A DNA stretch of 64,000 nucleotides from Rhizobium sp. BT03 (GTDB lineage: Bacteria; Pseudomonadota; Alphaproteobacteria; Rhizobiales; Rhizobiaceae), in assembly GCF_030053155.1 (NCBI RefSeq), contig NZ_CP125640.1:1302001-1366000 (forward strand), written 5' to 3'. The first letter of the stretch is position 1. The number at the start of each line of letters is the position of its first letter. The position numbers were made by a program, and so were the translations under genes. The notes under the pieces were generated by a model. It was not told the DNA's origin and made no database searches. It saw only the letters and a list, made by a program, of their open reading frames with translations. Of this stretch, positions 36,073-44,928 are shown piece after piece.

Positions 36073-37038
36073 ATGAACCGGCGAAACTTCCTCGGCCTTG
36101 CTGCGGGCGGCACATTTGCCGCCACCGCCGGCGCACCCTCCATTCTACAGGCCAGATCAGGGACAGGAGAACAATCCATGACGACCGAAACTTCCTATGC
36201 GCTGACGCGGCCGGCCTATATCGACCAATCGCATCTCGTCGTGAAAGACCTCGATCTCGTTTCCGGCTTCTATCAATCGATGCTCGGCCTGAAGGTCATC
36301 GAGAAGACGGCGAGCGGGCAAGTGCTGGGTGTCGGCGGTCTGCCGCTGCTGACGCTGACGACCGCCAGAGATGCCGCCATCGCGCCGCGCAATGCCGCCG
36401 GCCTTTTCCACACCGCCTTCCTGATGCCGGACCGGGGCGAACTCGCACGCTGGCTGCGCCACGCGGCGCACAACAATGTCGTGCTCGACGGCGCCTCGGA
36501 CCATCTCGTCAGCGAGGCGATCTATCTGTCCGACCCGGAGGGCAACGGCATCGAAATCTATGCCGACCGGCCACATGAACAATGGAAGTTCCAGCAGGAC
36601 GGCATGGTGGAGATGGCGACGCTGCGCCTCGACCTGCAGGCGCTCTATGACAGCGCACCCGACGAGCGCTGGGGCGGCATGGCTGATGGAACGGCGATCG
36701 GCCACCTGCATCTGCAGGTCGGTGATATTCCACAAGCTGACGCCTTTTACCGCGACGTGCTCGGCCTCAAGCTGATGGCGAGCCGTCCCGGCGCAAGTTT
36801 CTTTGCGACCGGCGGCTACCATCATCATATCGCCGCCAATATCTGGAACAGCCGGGGGGCCACTGCACGCGCCGACAATATGACCGGGCTTTCGGACTAC
36901 AAGCTCCGGTTCAACGACAAGGCGACGCTGGATGCGGCGATCTCCAAGCTCGATACGCTGGAGATCAGGAGCGAGACGCGCGATGGCGGCACCTTCCTCA
37001 GGGACCCCTGGGGGATCGGCCTGACGCTTTCGGCGTAA
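36073..37038 (+). CDS. two-domain VOC protein (catechol dioxygenase/CatE-like) with a Tat-type leader
   Basis: The product has 321 residues in the long form. Residues 1-28 are a twin-arginine leader (NRRNFLGLAAGGTFAATAG, ending LQA). Two VOC domains follow: the first from about 50 (IDQSHLVVKDLDLVSGFYQ to DPEGNGIEIYADRP) and the second from about 215 (GHLHLQVGDIPQADAFYRDVLGL) with HHHIAANIWNS. A second start, ATG 36178, has AGGAG eight bases upstream and would give a 286-residue cytosolic form. Which form is made is open. Confidence 0.85.
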   Translation: MNRRNFLGLAAGGTFAATAGAPSILQARSGTGEQSMTTETSYALTRPAYIDQSHLVVKDLDLVSGFYQSMLGLKVIEKTASGQVLGVGGLPLLTLTTARDAAIAPRNAAGLFHTAFLMPDRGELARWLRHAAHNNVVLDGASDHLVSEAIYLSDPEGNGIEIYADRPHEQWKFQQDGMVEMATLRLDLQALYDSAPDERWGGMADGTAIGHLHLQVGDIPQADAFYRDVLGLKLMASRPGASFFATGGYHHHIAANIWNSRGATARADNMTGLSDYKLRFNDKATLDAAISKLDTLEIRSETRDGGTFLRDPWGIGLTLSA

Positions 37039-37182
37039 TTTCCGTGCCATGACAGTCGTTCACGCGGGATAATGCCATCCGCGTGAAGACACGCGGCAAG
37101 CGCCCTGGCGGCCCCCACGGAACCGGAACCGCGTCGGCGCGTTTCCGTGACGAAGCAATGGGGCTTCGGGGAACCTCACCGC

Positions 37183-38349
37183 ATGGGCATCGCCAATGGC
37201 ATCCGCAAACAGGCCAAGAAGATCGCGATTGGCGAACGCCGTACCAGCGCCTGGGCGCAGACGCTGAGGGAGGCAGCCGAAGAGCTGCCGCCGGCACCGC
37301 TGCACCGGCTGGAGAAGGACGGGCTGGATATCAGCATGGCCTGGGCGATCATCGGCATCTTCGCCATTCTGGGGCTTGCCGCCGTCTACCTGATGTCGCT
37401 GATCCTGATCCCGATCACACTTGCCGTCGTCGTCGGCATGATCCTCGGCATGGCGGCGGAAAAACTCAGCCGGATGGGCGTGCCGCGGCTTGCCAACGCC
37501 GTCATGCTGTCGAGCAGCGTGGCTCTGGTGATCTTCCTGCTGATCAACTCACTCGCCGGCCCGCTGATGACGCTTGCCAATGAGGGGCCGGCTTTTGCCG
37601 AGCGAACCATCAACCGCGTCATGCCCTATCTCGAGCGCATCGAATGGCTGCATATCACGCCTGCGACCTTCGAAAGCGGGCCGATGTCGATCGGTGCGCT
37701 GCTCGAAAACACCGGCAACGTGCTGCATGTGGTGACGACAAGCCTGACGCCGGCGCTGGTGCAGGGGCTGATCTTCTTTGCGGCGCTGCTGCTCTTCCTC
37801 GCCAGCCGGGTCAACCTGCGCAAGACGATCATCATGACCTTCCGCACCCGCACGCAGCGCCTGGCGGCCATCCGCGTCATCAATGCCGTCGAGCAGGTGC
37901 TCGGCTTTTATTTCGCCACAGCCTCGCTGATCTATGTCGGCCTCGGTGTCGTCATGACCGTCATCGCCTATGCCGGCGGGCTGGCGGCGCCCGTGCTGTG
38001 GGGTTTCTTCGCCTTCCTGTCGAGCTTCATTCCCTATCTCGGCATCACGCTGATGACGCTTGGCGTCGCGGTCGCCGGCATTCTCACGCATGATGACCTC
38101 GTCATCGGCCTGATGCCGGCCGCGGCCTTCTTCACCGTGCATCTGGTCATGGAAAACCTGATCTTCCCGGCGGTGATGGGACGGCGGCTGGAAATCAATC
38201 CCTTTATCGTCTTCCTCGCCATCCTGTTCTGGACCTGGATGTGGGGCGCCGTCGGCGCCATGCTGGCCCTGCCGCTGTCGCTGATCGTCATCACGATCAT
38301 CGAGGAATTGCTGATCGAGGAAAAGCCGCAGCCGCAATTGCCGAAATGA
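37183..38349 (+). CDS. AI-2E family transporter (PerM-like)
   Basis: The product has 388 residues with about eight hydrophobic segments. A basic cytoplasmic N-terminus is followed by paired helices at about 53-100. The family text near the C-terminus is FFAFLSSFIPYLGITLMTLG and PLSLIVITIIEELL. Members transport small molecules or act as Na+/H+ exchangers, and the substrate cannot be read from sequence. GTG 37147 is an alternative start; ATG 37183 has GGGGA upstream. Confidence 0.85.
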   Translation: MGIANGIRKQAKKIAIGERRTSAWAQTLREAAEELPPAPLHRLEKDGLDISMAWAIIGIFAILGLAAVYLMSLILIPITLAVVVGMILGMAAEKLSRMGVPRLANAVMLSSSVALVIFLLINSLAGPLMTLANEGPAFAERTINRVMPYLERIEWLHITPATFESGPMSIGALLENTGNVLHVVTTSLTPALVQGLIFFAALLLFLASRVNLRKTIIMTFRTRTQRLAAIRVINAVEQVLGFYFATASLIYVGLGVVMTVIAYAGGLAAPVLWGFFAFLSSFIPYLGITLMTLGVAVAGILTHDDLVIGLMPAAAFFTVHLVMENLIFPAVMGRRLEINPFIVFLAILFWTWMWGAVGAMLALPLSLIVITIIEELLIEEKPQPQLPK

Positions 38350-38367
38350 TCAACCGGGGAGACGTTC

Positions 38368-39660
38368 GTGGCATCCGATCTCGATCTTAACGAATCCGAT
38401 CACGACCAGATGGTCAGCGGCCGCTCTCTCTGGGGGGAAAGCGGCGTTCGGCCGAAATGGCAGCCGATCGAGCGGAGTTTTTCCGCCGACGTCGCTGTGA
38501 TCGGCGGCGGCATCACCGGTGCACTGGTCGGCGAACATCTGACGGCGCGCGGTTTTTCCGTCGTTATCATCGACCGGGAGCAACCCGGTTTCGGCAGTAC
38601 CGCGGCGAGCACGGCGATGCTGCAATGGGAAATCGACAGCACGCTCACCGAGCTTGAAGACTATTACGGCTTCGAGCGCGCCGCCGGCATCTACCGCCGC
38701 AGCGGCGCGGCGGTCGCCGGCCTTTCCAAGCTGATCGCCGCACACGGGATTGCCTGCGGCTTCCGGCCGCGCAACACGCTCTATCTCGCCGCCAACCAGG
38801 AAGGCGCGCGCGATCTGCTGGAGGAGCGCCAGCTGCGCCGCCGGGCCGGTCTGCCTGGCGTCTACCTCGAACATCCCGACCTCTTCACCCAATTCGAGTT
38901 GGATCGGGACGGCGCGATCTATTCGCCGGGTTCGGCGGAGGCCGATCCGCTGCTTCTGACCTGGGCATTGCTCGAAATCTCCGTCCGCCGCGGCGCGCGG
39001 CTGGTCAACGCTTCCGTCACGGCTCTGCACAGCGAAGGCGATCACGTCACGGCGGAGACGGATGCAGGCCATGTCATCGAGGCGCGGCATGCCGTGCTTG
39101 CGACCGGCTATTCCATGCCGGGCATCGACATGCCGAAGCTGCATCGCACCAGTTCGAGCTGGGCGCTCGCCACCGTACCCCAGGACCCGGCAAATTTCTG
39201 GCGTGAGAGGGCGCTGATCTGGGAGGACAGCCACCCCTACCTCTACATGCGCACGACCGAGGACAACCGCATCGTCGCCGGCGGCGAGGATGACGGCACG
39301 GCCGATCCCGGGGCCCGCGACCGCAAGCTGCCGGCAAAGATCATGGCAATTCGCGAGAAGATGAAGCGGCTATGGCCGAAAGCCGACACGCGGGTGGAAC
39401 ACGCCTGGTGCGGAACCTTCGGCGAAACCGCCGACGGCCTGCCGCTGATCGGCCCCGTGCCCGGCATGCCGCATGTGCTGGCCGCCTACGGCTACGGCGG
39501 CAACGGCATCACCTTCTCCTATCTCGCCGCCCAGATGATCGGCGCGATGCTGGCCGGCATGCATCGCGACTGGTTCGAGGATTTCGCGCTGGATCGGGAT
39601 GGGCCGGGGCTGAGGCGTTTTGGGGAGGATAGGTTGGGGAGTGGGGATGAGTTGCGATAG
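38368..39660 (+). CDS. FAD-dependent oxidoreductase (DAO family)
   Basis: The product has 430 residues from GTG 38368, with GGGGAG nine bases upstream. The FAD-binding VAVIGGGITGALVGEHL lies at about 43-59 (G-x-G-x2-G), followed by a glutamate-free VVIIDREQPGFGSTAASTAM strand-loop. The C-terminal YGGNGITFSYLAAQMIG closes the FAD site, and W-C-G-T-F-G-E-T-A-D-G-L-P is the usual DAO tail. Oxidation of an amine or amino acid is the likely reaction. It starts 18 bases after the AI-2E gene, so the two may share a transcript. Confidence 0.87.
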   Translation: MASDLDLNESDHDQMVSGRSLWGESGVRPKWQPIERSFSADVAVIGGGITGALVGEHLTARGFSVVIIDREQPGFGSTAASTAMLQWEIDSTLTELEDYYGFERAAGIYRRSGAAVAGLSKLIAAHGIACGFRPRNTLYLAANQEGARDLLEERQLRRRAGLPGVYLEHPDLFTQFELDRDGAIYSPGSAEADPLLLTWALLEISVRRGARLVNASVTALHSEGDHVTAETDAGHVIEARHAVLATGYSMPGIDMPKLHRTSSSWALATVPQDPANFWRERALIWEDSHPYLYMRTTEDNRIVAGGEDDGTADPGARDRKLPAKIMAIREKMKRLWPKADTRVEHAWCGTFGETADGLPLIGPVPGMPHVLAAYGYGGNGITFSYLAAQMIGAMLAGMHRDWFEDFALDRDGPGLRRFGEDRLGSGDELR

Positions 39661-39703
39661 AGGCCTTGTATTGGCTGTTGTGCCGTGGCAACCCTTACAG
39701 AAT

Positions 39704-40492
39704 TTACTCCGTCGTCCGATCGTCGCCCATATCCTCGACGTCCTCCAGACGAACGAATTCCGTGCCCTTCGCTTTCAAATCGACCAGCGCCTTGGCCACC
39801 CCCTCGCCCGCCGCATGGGTCGGCTGGTTGATGTGGGAGATGACGACATCGCCGTCCTTGGCCGAGGCGATGCGCTTTTCGGTGATCACGGCGCCGAGCA
39901 GCGAGCCGCCGTCGCCGTTCACCGAATAACCGGCAATGCGATAGCCCATGGCGCGGATCTCGCCGATGGCGGAAAGATCGTATTTGGCGGTCGAGCCGCG
40001 GAACCAGTGGGGTGCCGGAATGCCGGCCGCGGTCATTGCCGCGGCACCACCTTCGACTTCCTGCTTCACCGCCTGCGGCGAGCCAGCCGAGGCGATACCA
40101 TAGATCAGCGTCGGCGTGTCGACGGCCGGGATATGGTTCTCCCCGTGATTTTCCAGTTCGAACAGATCGGGGTTCTGCAGGAAGACGGCAAGGGCGGCGG
40201 GGTTATGCTTCAGCCAGCGGGCGGTGACGAAGATCGTCGCCGGGATGCGTTCGCGCACCAGGGTCGACAGGATGCGCTCGTCCGCCTGGCCCATGCAGGC
40301 ATCGAAGGTGAGCGCAATGCGGGCATGGCCTGGCATGTTGGAGCGGGCGATATGCAGATGCGGCTCGACGAGCTTCACCGCCGGGCTCTTCATGACCGGA
40401 GCGGCGACGGCCGGCAGCGGCGGCGTTTCGGCCGCGCATAGCGTGGACAGGCCCGCCAGAAGAAACGCCGAAGCAAGCAAGATGCGGTTCAT
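39704..40492 (-). CDS. exported polysaccharide deacetylase (NodB homology)
   Basis: The product has 262 residues with a signal peptide of about 20 residues (ILLASAFLLAGLSTLCA). Motif 1 is TFDAC (62-66) with a single Asp where TFDD is typical. Motif 2 is His116-x3-His120 in NHGENH, and motif 3 is the RGSTAKYD stretch. The fold de-N-acetylates a polysaccharide such as peptidoglycan or an exopolysaccharide in the periplasm. It converges with the FAD oxidoreductase gene. Confidence 0.87.
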   Translation of the reverse strand: MNRILLASAFLLAGLSTLCAAETPPLPAVAAPVMKSPAVKLVEPHLHIARSNMPGHARIALTFDACMGQADERILSTLVRERIPATIFVTARWLKHNPAALAVFLQNPDLFELENHGENHIPAVDTPTLIYGIASAGSPQAVKQEVEGGAAAMTAAGIPAPHWFRGSTAKYDLSAIGEIRAMGYRIAGYSVNGDGGSLLGAVITEKRIASAKDGDVVISHINQPTHAAGEGVAKALVDLKAKGTEFVRLEDVEDMGDDRTTE

Positions 40493-40584
40493 GAATGGAC
40501 TTCTACGATTTCGATCGGTCAAGTTTAGCGACTGCATTCGTCCAAAACCATGTGGCCGGTCAGCGCAGTCAATGGGACAGCCGA

Positions 40585-40974
40585 TCAATCGTAGAGATAA
40601 TATTTGTCCCACTTCTCGCGCGGCACCTTGTCGCCGATCTGGTAATTGAGCTCGCGCACGTTGATATGCTGCGGGCCGGTGATGCAATTGTAGGAGAGAT
40701 GGTACCAGTCGCCCTTGCTGCGGAAGACCGCGCCCGGCGCCTGCAGCGAATTGTCGCCGGGGATCGGGTCCTTGAAGGTATAGGCGATTACCTTGTCCGG
40801 CTTGAAGCCGGTGCTGTCCTGGTTAATGCGGCTCATCGCCTCGGTGTCGCAGCTCTGCTCCAGACGGGTCGAGGGATCGAGTTTTTCCAGCTGCTTCTTG
40901 ATGGCCGGATCGACGGCAAAGGCGGGGGCGGCAAGGCCGATGAGGGATACGAACAGGAGCAGACGTTTCGGCAT
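40585..40974 (-). CDS. DUF930 domain-containing exported protein
   Basis: The product has 129 residues. It starts MPKRLLLFVSLIGLAAPAFA, a clear signal peptide, followed by the DUF930 core IKKQLEKLDPSTRLEQSCDTEAM and the C-terminal WYHLSYNCITGPQHINVREL. Two Cys (about 42 and 97) could form a disulfide in the periplasm. Function unknown. It lies 92 bases upstream of the deacetylase on the same strand and may share its transcript. Confidence 0.83.
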   Translation of the reverse strand: MPKRLLLFVSLIGLAAPAFAVDPAIKKQLEKLDPSTRLEQSCDTEAMSRINQDSTGFKPDKVIAYTFKDPIPGDNSLQAPGAVFRSKGDWYHLSYNCITGPQHINVRELNYQIGDKVPREKWDKYYLYD

Positions 40975-41228
40975 TGCTGAGAAAATCCCTTGCTGTTGTC
41001 CATTCTTCACCCTGCCCCGGGCAGCTTGCCGGGGGCTTGGCACGTGTAATTTTCGCTCTGCGATAGCGGACATTCTTAAATATTGTGGTGACATCAAGGC
41101 AGGGCGAGCCGAGCCGCCTCCTTGCCTGTGGAAGGTCGCCCGCACTCTTGGCGCAGCCTTGCCGCTTGATCCGGCGGCGGCGCGCCTCTATCTCTTGCCA
41201 ACCCGATATCCCGATCCGGAGCCATTCC

Positions 41229-43337
41229 TTGTCCGTTTTCAAGAGCCTGCCGACACCGCCCGCCGCCCCGAAGAAGCCCGTCTCCGATACGCGCCACGGC
41301 ATTACCCGCACGGACGATTATGCCTGGCTGCGCGCCGACAACTGGCAGGCGATGTTCAAGGATCCCTCGATCCTCGATCCCGAGATCCGCCGGCATCTCG
41401 AAGCCGAAAACGCCTATATGAACGCGGCGATGGAAGACACCAAGCCGCTGCAGAAGGTGCTGTTTTCCGAAATGCGCGGCCGCATCAAGGAAGACGACAG
41501 CTCGGTGCCGATGAAGGACGGCGCCTATGCCTACGGCACCTTTTACGTCACCGGCGGCGAACAGCCGCGCTATTTCCGCATCGCCCGCGACGGCGACGTC
41601 GCCGACGAGACGATTCGCACGGTGCTGCTCGACGGCGACAAGGAAGCATCGGGCAAGGCCTATTTCCGTCTCGCCGGCCTCGACCATACGAGCGACCACA
41701 GCCGCGGCATCTGGGGCTATGACGACAAGGGCTCGGAGTTCTTCACGCTGAAGGTGCGAGACCTCTCGAGCGGGCAGGATCTCGACGACGTGATCGAGAA
41801 TACCGGCGGCGGCGGCGTCTGGGCGCCCGACGGCAAGAGCTTCTTCTATTCGGCGCTCGACGAGAACCACCGGCCTTCGAAGGTGTTCCACCATATCCTC
41901 GGCCAGCCGCAATCGGCAGACCGGCTGGTCTATGAGGAAGCCGATGCCGGTTTCTTCATGGGCGTCGGCGGCTCGCTGCTCGACGATGTCATCTATATCG
42001 ACATTCACGACCATGAAACCAGCGAATATCGGCTGCTGTCGACCAAGGACCTCACCGCCGAGCCGAAGCTGGTGGCGGCGCGCGAGGAAGGCATCGAATA
42101 TTCGCTGACCGAGGGCGGCAACATCTTCTACATTCTCACCAATGACGGCGGCGCCAAGGATTTCAAGATCATGGAAGCGCCGGTGGACAATCCGGGCAAG
42201 GAAAACTGGCGCGAAGTCGTTGCCCATAAGCCCGGCACATTGATCATCAGCCACATGGCCTATGCCCGCCATCTCCTGTGGCTGGAGCGCAAGGACGGGT
42301 TGCCGCAGATCATGATCCGCGATCGGGCGAGCGGCGAGGAACATGCGATCGCCTTCGCCGAGGAAGCCTATTCGCTGGGGCTTTCGGGTGCCGCCGAATA
42401 CGACACGGATGTCATCCGCTTCTCCTACTCCTCGATGACGACACCGTCGCAGCTCTACGACTACAACATGGTGACGCGCGAGCGCACGCTCTTGAAGACG
42501 CAGGAGGTGCCGTCGGGCCATAATCCCGACGACTATGTCACCCGCCGCGTCTTCGCCCCGGCATGGGACGGCGAAAAGGTGCCGGTCACCCTGCTCTATC
42601 GCAAGGACACGCCGCTCGACGGCACCGCCCCCTGTCTGCTCTACGGCTACGGCGCCTACGGCATCACCATTCCGGCCGGCTTCAACACCAATTGCCTGTC
42701 GCTCGCCGACCGCGGCTTCGTCTATGCCATCGCCCATATCCGCGGCGGCAAGGACAAGGGCTTTGCCTGGTACGAAGACGGCAAGATGGAGAAGAAGACG
42801 AATACGTTCAAGGACTTCGTCGCCGCGGCCGACTATCTGAATCAACAGAAGTTCACCTCCTACGCGAAGATCATCGCCGAGGGCGGCTCGGCCGGCGGCA
42901 TGCTGATGGGCGCGGTCGCCAATATGGCGCCGGAGAAATTTTCCGGCATCATCGCCGCCGTTCCCTTCGTCGACGTGCTCAACACCATGCTCGACGACAC
43001 GCTGCCGCTCACCCCGCCGGAATGGCCGGAATGGGGCAACCCGATCGACAGCCGCGAAGAATACGAGCAGATCGCCGCCTATTCGCCCTACGACAATGTC
43101 GGCGCCAAATCCTACCCGCCGATCCTGGCGCTCGGCGGCCTGACCGACCCGCGCGTCACCTATTGGGAGCCAGCCAAGTGGGTGGCAAAGCTGCGTGAGG
43201 AGACGACCGGTGAAGCGCCGATCCTGCTCAAGACGAATATGGACGCCGGCCACGGCGGCGCATCGGGCCGCTTCCAGCGGCTGGAAGAGATTGCCTTCGA
43301 GTATGCGTTTGCGATCAAGGTGGCTGGGAAGATGTGA
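41229..43337 (+). CDS. ptrB: S9 family oligopeptidase B (protease II)
   Basis: The product has 702 residues from TTG 41229, with GGAG seven bases upstream. The N-terminal propeller (about 15-420) begins with RHGITRTDDYAWLRADNW. The catalytic domain has the nucleophile in GGSAGGM (Ser554), Asp640 in GGLTDPRV and His675 in DAGHGGASGRF. Oligopeptidase B cleaves short peptides after Lys or Arg in the cytoplasm. The length fits the family (about 690-710). Confidence 0.92.
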   Translation: MSVFKSLPTPPAAPKKPVSDTRHGITRTDDYAWLRADNWQAMFKDPSILDPEIRRHLEAENAYMNAAMEDTKPLQKVLFSEMRGRIKEDDSSVPMKDGAYAYGTFYVTGGEQPRYFRIARDGDVADETIRTVLLDGDKEASGKAYFRLAGLDHTSDHSRGIWGYDDKGSEFFTLKVRDLSSGQDLDDVIENTGGGGVWAPDGKSFFYSALDENHRPSKVFHHILGQPQSADRLVYEEADAGFFMGVGGSLLDDVIYIDIHDHETSEYRLLSTKDLTAEPKLVAAREEGIEYSLTEGGNIFYILTNDGGAKDFKIMEAPVDNPGKENWREVVAHKPGTLIISHMAYARHLLWLERKDGLPQIMIRDRASGEEHAIAFAEEAYSLGLSGAAEYDTDVIRFSYSSMTTPSQLYDYNMVTRERTLLKTQEVPSGHNPDDYVTRRVFAPAWDGEKVPVTLLYRKDTPLDGTAPCLLYGYGAYGITIPAGFNTNCLSLADRGFVYAIAHIRGGKDKGFAWYEDGKMEKKTNTFKDFVAAADYLNQQKFTSYAKIIAEGGSAGGMLMGAVANMAPEKFSGIIAAVPFVDVLNTMLDDTLPLTPPEWPEWGNPIDSREEYEQIAAYSPYDNVGAKSYPPILALGGLTDPRVTYWEPAKWVAKLREETTGEAPILLKTNMDAGHGGASGRFQRLEEIAFEYAFAIKVAGKM

Positions 43338-43378
43338 AGGGTTAATAGAGGGGAATAGCGTAAGGCGTGCCGTGGTCG

Positions 43379-43434
43379 CCCCCTCTGCCCTGCCGGGCCC
43401 GGGGCGAGCCACGGGCCCGGCAGGGCAGAGGGGG
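43379..43434. repeat. compact palindrome related to the 28063 inverted repeat
   Basis: Arms of about 23 bases (43379-43401 and 43412-43434) are exact inverse copies around a ten-base loop. They carry the words CCCTCTGCCCTGCCGGGC and GCCCGGCAGGGCAGAGGG, as in the larger element at 28063-28250. It lies between ptrB and the DUF1697 gene, where it can act as a transcript-end structure. Confidence 0.8.
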
Positions 43435-43467
43435 GCCGGCACGGCACGGCAGTTGAGGGAGAAGGAA

Positions 43468-43992
43468 ATGCCAATTTACATCGCCCTGCTCCGCGCCGTG
43501 AACGTCGGCGGCACCGGGTCGCTCCCGATGGCCGAGCTCAAGACGATCTGCGAAGATCTCGGCTTCACGGATGTGAAAACCTACATCCAGAGCGGCAATG
43601 TGCTGTTCCGCTCGGATGCATCCGAAACGGCGGTGGAGGAAAAGCTCGACGCGGCGCTCGGCAAGACGATGAGCAAGCGCCCGGGCGTTATGGTGCGCAG
43701 CCGCAAGGAACTCGACGCCATTGCTGCCGACGCGCCCTTCCCCGATGCCAAGCCGAACTTCCTGCTCGTCTATTTCCTGCCGGAAAAGCCGCCCGGCGAT
43801 GCGCTTGATACAATGGTGGCGCCCGATGGCGAGGGGGCGAAGCTCGCGGGCCGCGAAATCTATGTGCATTATCCCAAGGGGTCCGGCCGCTCGAAGCTGA
43901 AGCTGCCGGCGCTGAAGCCGGGGACCTCTCGCAATCTCAACACCGTGCGCAAACTCGCGGAGATGGCGGCGGCGATGGAGGACGACAACTAA
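43468..43992 (+). CDS. DUF1697 domain-containing protein
   Basis: The product has 174 residues and opens MPIYIALLRAVNVGGTGSLP, with the DUF1697 text LGFTDVKTYIQSGNVLFRS at about 29-47. The C-terminus carries GREIYVHYPKGSGRSKL and a GTSRNLNTVRKLAEM helix. The family is cytoplasmic and of unknown function. GAGGGAGAAGGA precedes the ATG. Confidence 0.9.
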   Translation: MPIYIALLRAVNVGGTGSLPMAELKTICEDLGFTDVKTYIQSGNVLFRSDASETAVEEKLDAALGKTMSKRPGVMVRSRKELDAIAADAPFPDAKPNFLLVYFLPEKPPGDALDTMVAPDGEGAKLAGREIYVHYPKGSGRSKLKLPALKPGTSRNLNTVRKLAEMAAAMEDDN

Positions 43993-44036
43993 GACATGGC
44001 GCGGCGGGAATAGGCGACATGCGCCAACCAAAGACC

Positions 44037-44081
44037 AAAAGCGCGGCACACGAATCCGAAAGATTCGCGTGCCGCGCTTTT
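44037..44081. terminator. bidirectional terminator between the DUF1697 and tetR genes
   Basis: A very long stem, AAAAGCGCGGCAC... pairing with ...GTGCCGCGCTTTT, runs over 20 positions with one mismatch and has a five-base loop. T-runs are available on both strands. Its right end touches the tetR stop codon. Confidence 0.85.
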
Positions 44082-44709
44082 AGGCCCTCGGTATTTCCGC
44101 AACCGGCAGAAAGAGCATCTTCACGAAGGTGCGGAGCATCAGCACCTGTTCGGCCAGCGTGTTCGGCTCCTTCAGCGTCTTCGACAGGACGATGCCGCCT
44201 TCCAGGACGGAAGACACCATGTCGGCGAGCTGGTCGACATCGACGGGTTCGCGCGGCGGATAGACGGCCATAATGTCGCGCAGCATGCGGCCGAAACGGC
44301 GCCGCCAGGCAAGCACCGCATTGCGGTTGGTTTCCTGTATCTCCCGGTCAAACAGCCGCTCGTAATAGCAGACGGTCGCGACGAGGCAGCCGGGATGGCC
44401 ATTCGGCAGGTCGGAAAGCAGTTCGGACAGCAGCTTCAGGCCGAGCAGGAAGGATTGCAGCGGATCGTCTACGAGCTCACGCGCGCGGCTGAAGATTTCG
44501 TCGTAGATGCGCTCGTCATTTTCGATGTATCGGTTGAGCAGCGCCTTGGCGAGCTCGTTCTTGTCCCTGAAATGATAGAAGAAGCCGCTCTTGGTGATGC
44601 CGGTCTCGGCAATCAGTTCCTCGATGGAAGTGCCGCCGAAACCTTTTTGCAGGACGGCCGCCTCGGCTACGTCGAGGATGCGGGTCCTGGTTTCCTCACC
44701 CTTTCGCAT
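44080..44709 (-). CDS. TetR/AcrR family transcriptional regulator
   Basis: The product has 209 residues. The N-terminal helix-turn-helix (about 8-55) reads TRTRILDVAEAAVLQKGFGG, SIEELIAETGITKSGFFYHF, RDKNELAKAL. It is a TetR type with a C-terminal ligand domain containing Cys (about 107, 113). It is divergent from a homocysteine methyltransferase-like gene, and the palindrome at 44718 lies nine bases upstream of its start, so repression of itself and probably its neighbour is likely. Confidence 0.9.
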   Translation of the reverse strand: MRKGEETRTRILDVAEAAVLQKGFGGTSIEELIAETGITKSGFFYHFRDKNELAKALLNRYIENDERIYDEIFSRARELVDDPLQSFLLGLKLLSELLSDLPNGHPGCLVATVCYYERLFDREIQETNRNAVLAWRRRFGRMLRDIMAVYPPREPVDVDQLADMVSSVLEGGIVLSKTLKEPNTLAEQVLMLRTFVKMLFLPVAEIPRA

Positions 44710-44717
44710 ATTCCCTC

Positions 44718-44734
44718 CTGTACCGGCGGTACAG
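44718..44734. promoter_or_regulatory. TetR operator (17-base palindrome)
   Basis: CTGTACCG-G-CGGTACAG is a perfect 8-1-8 inverted repeat just upstream of the tetR start and in the 219-base gap to the divergent methyltransferase gene. This size and position are typical of an autoregulatory TetR site. Confidence 0.7.
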
Positions 44735-44928
44735 TTTTCAGCGCCCTACGCTCAGGTCCGCCTCCGCCTCCGGAAGCACGGGTTGAAGCAAGCGATTGAT
44801 ATCAATCGGCAAAAACCAAAACCACCGGCAGTATACCGCAAGTCTCCTAGTTTGGCAGCCGATTACGCGCCAGAACATTACTCATGGACGGCAGCCATTT
44901 CGGGTGCTGCGAGGGAGAGGCTTCAACA

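Noticed and set aside
41094..43442. 782-codon open frame opposite ptrB
   Set aside because: Antisense shadow of a high-GC gene; composition is Arg/Gly/Val-rich without domains, while the plus strand has the full catalytic triad of oligopeptidase B.
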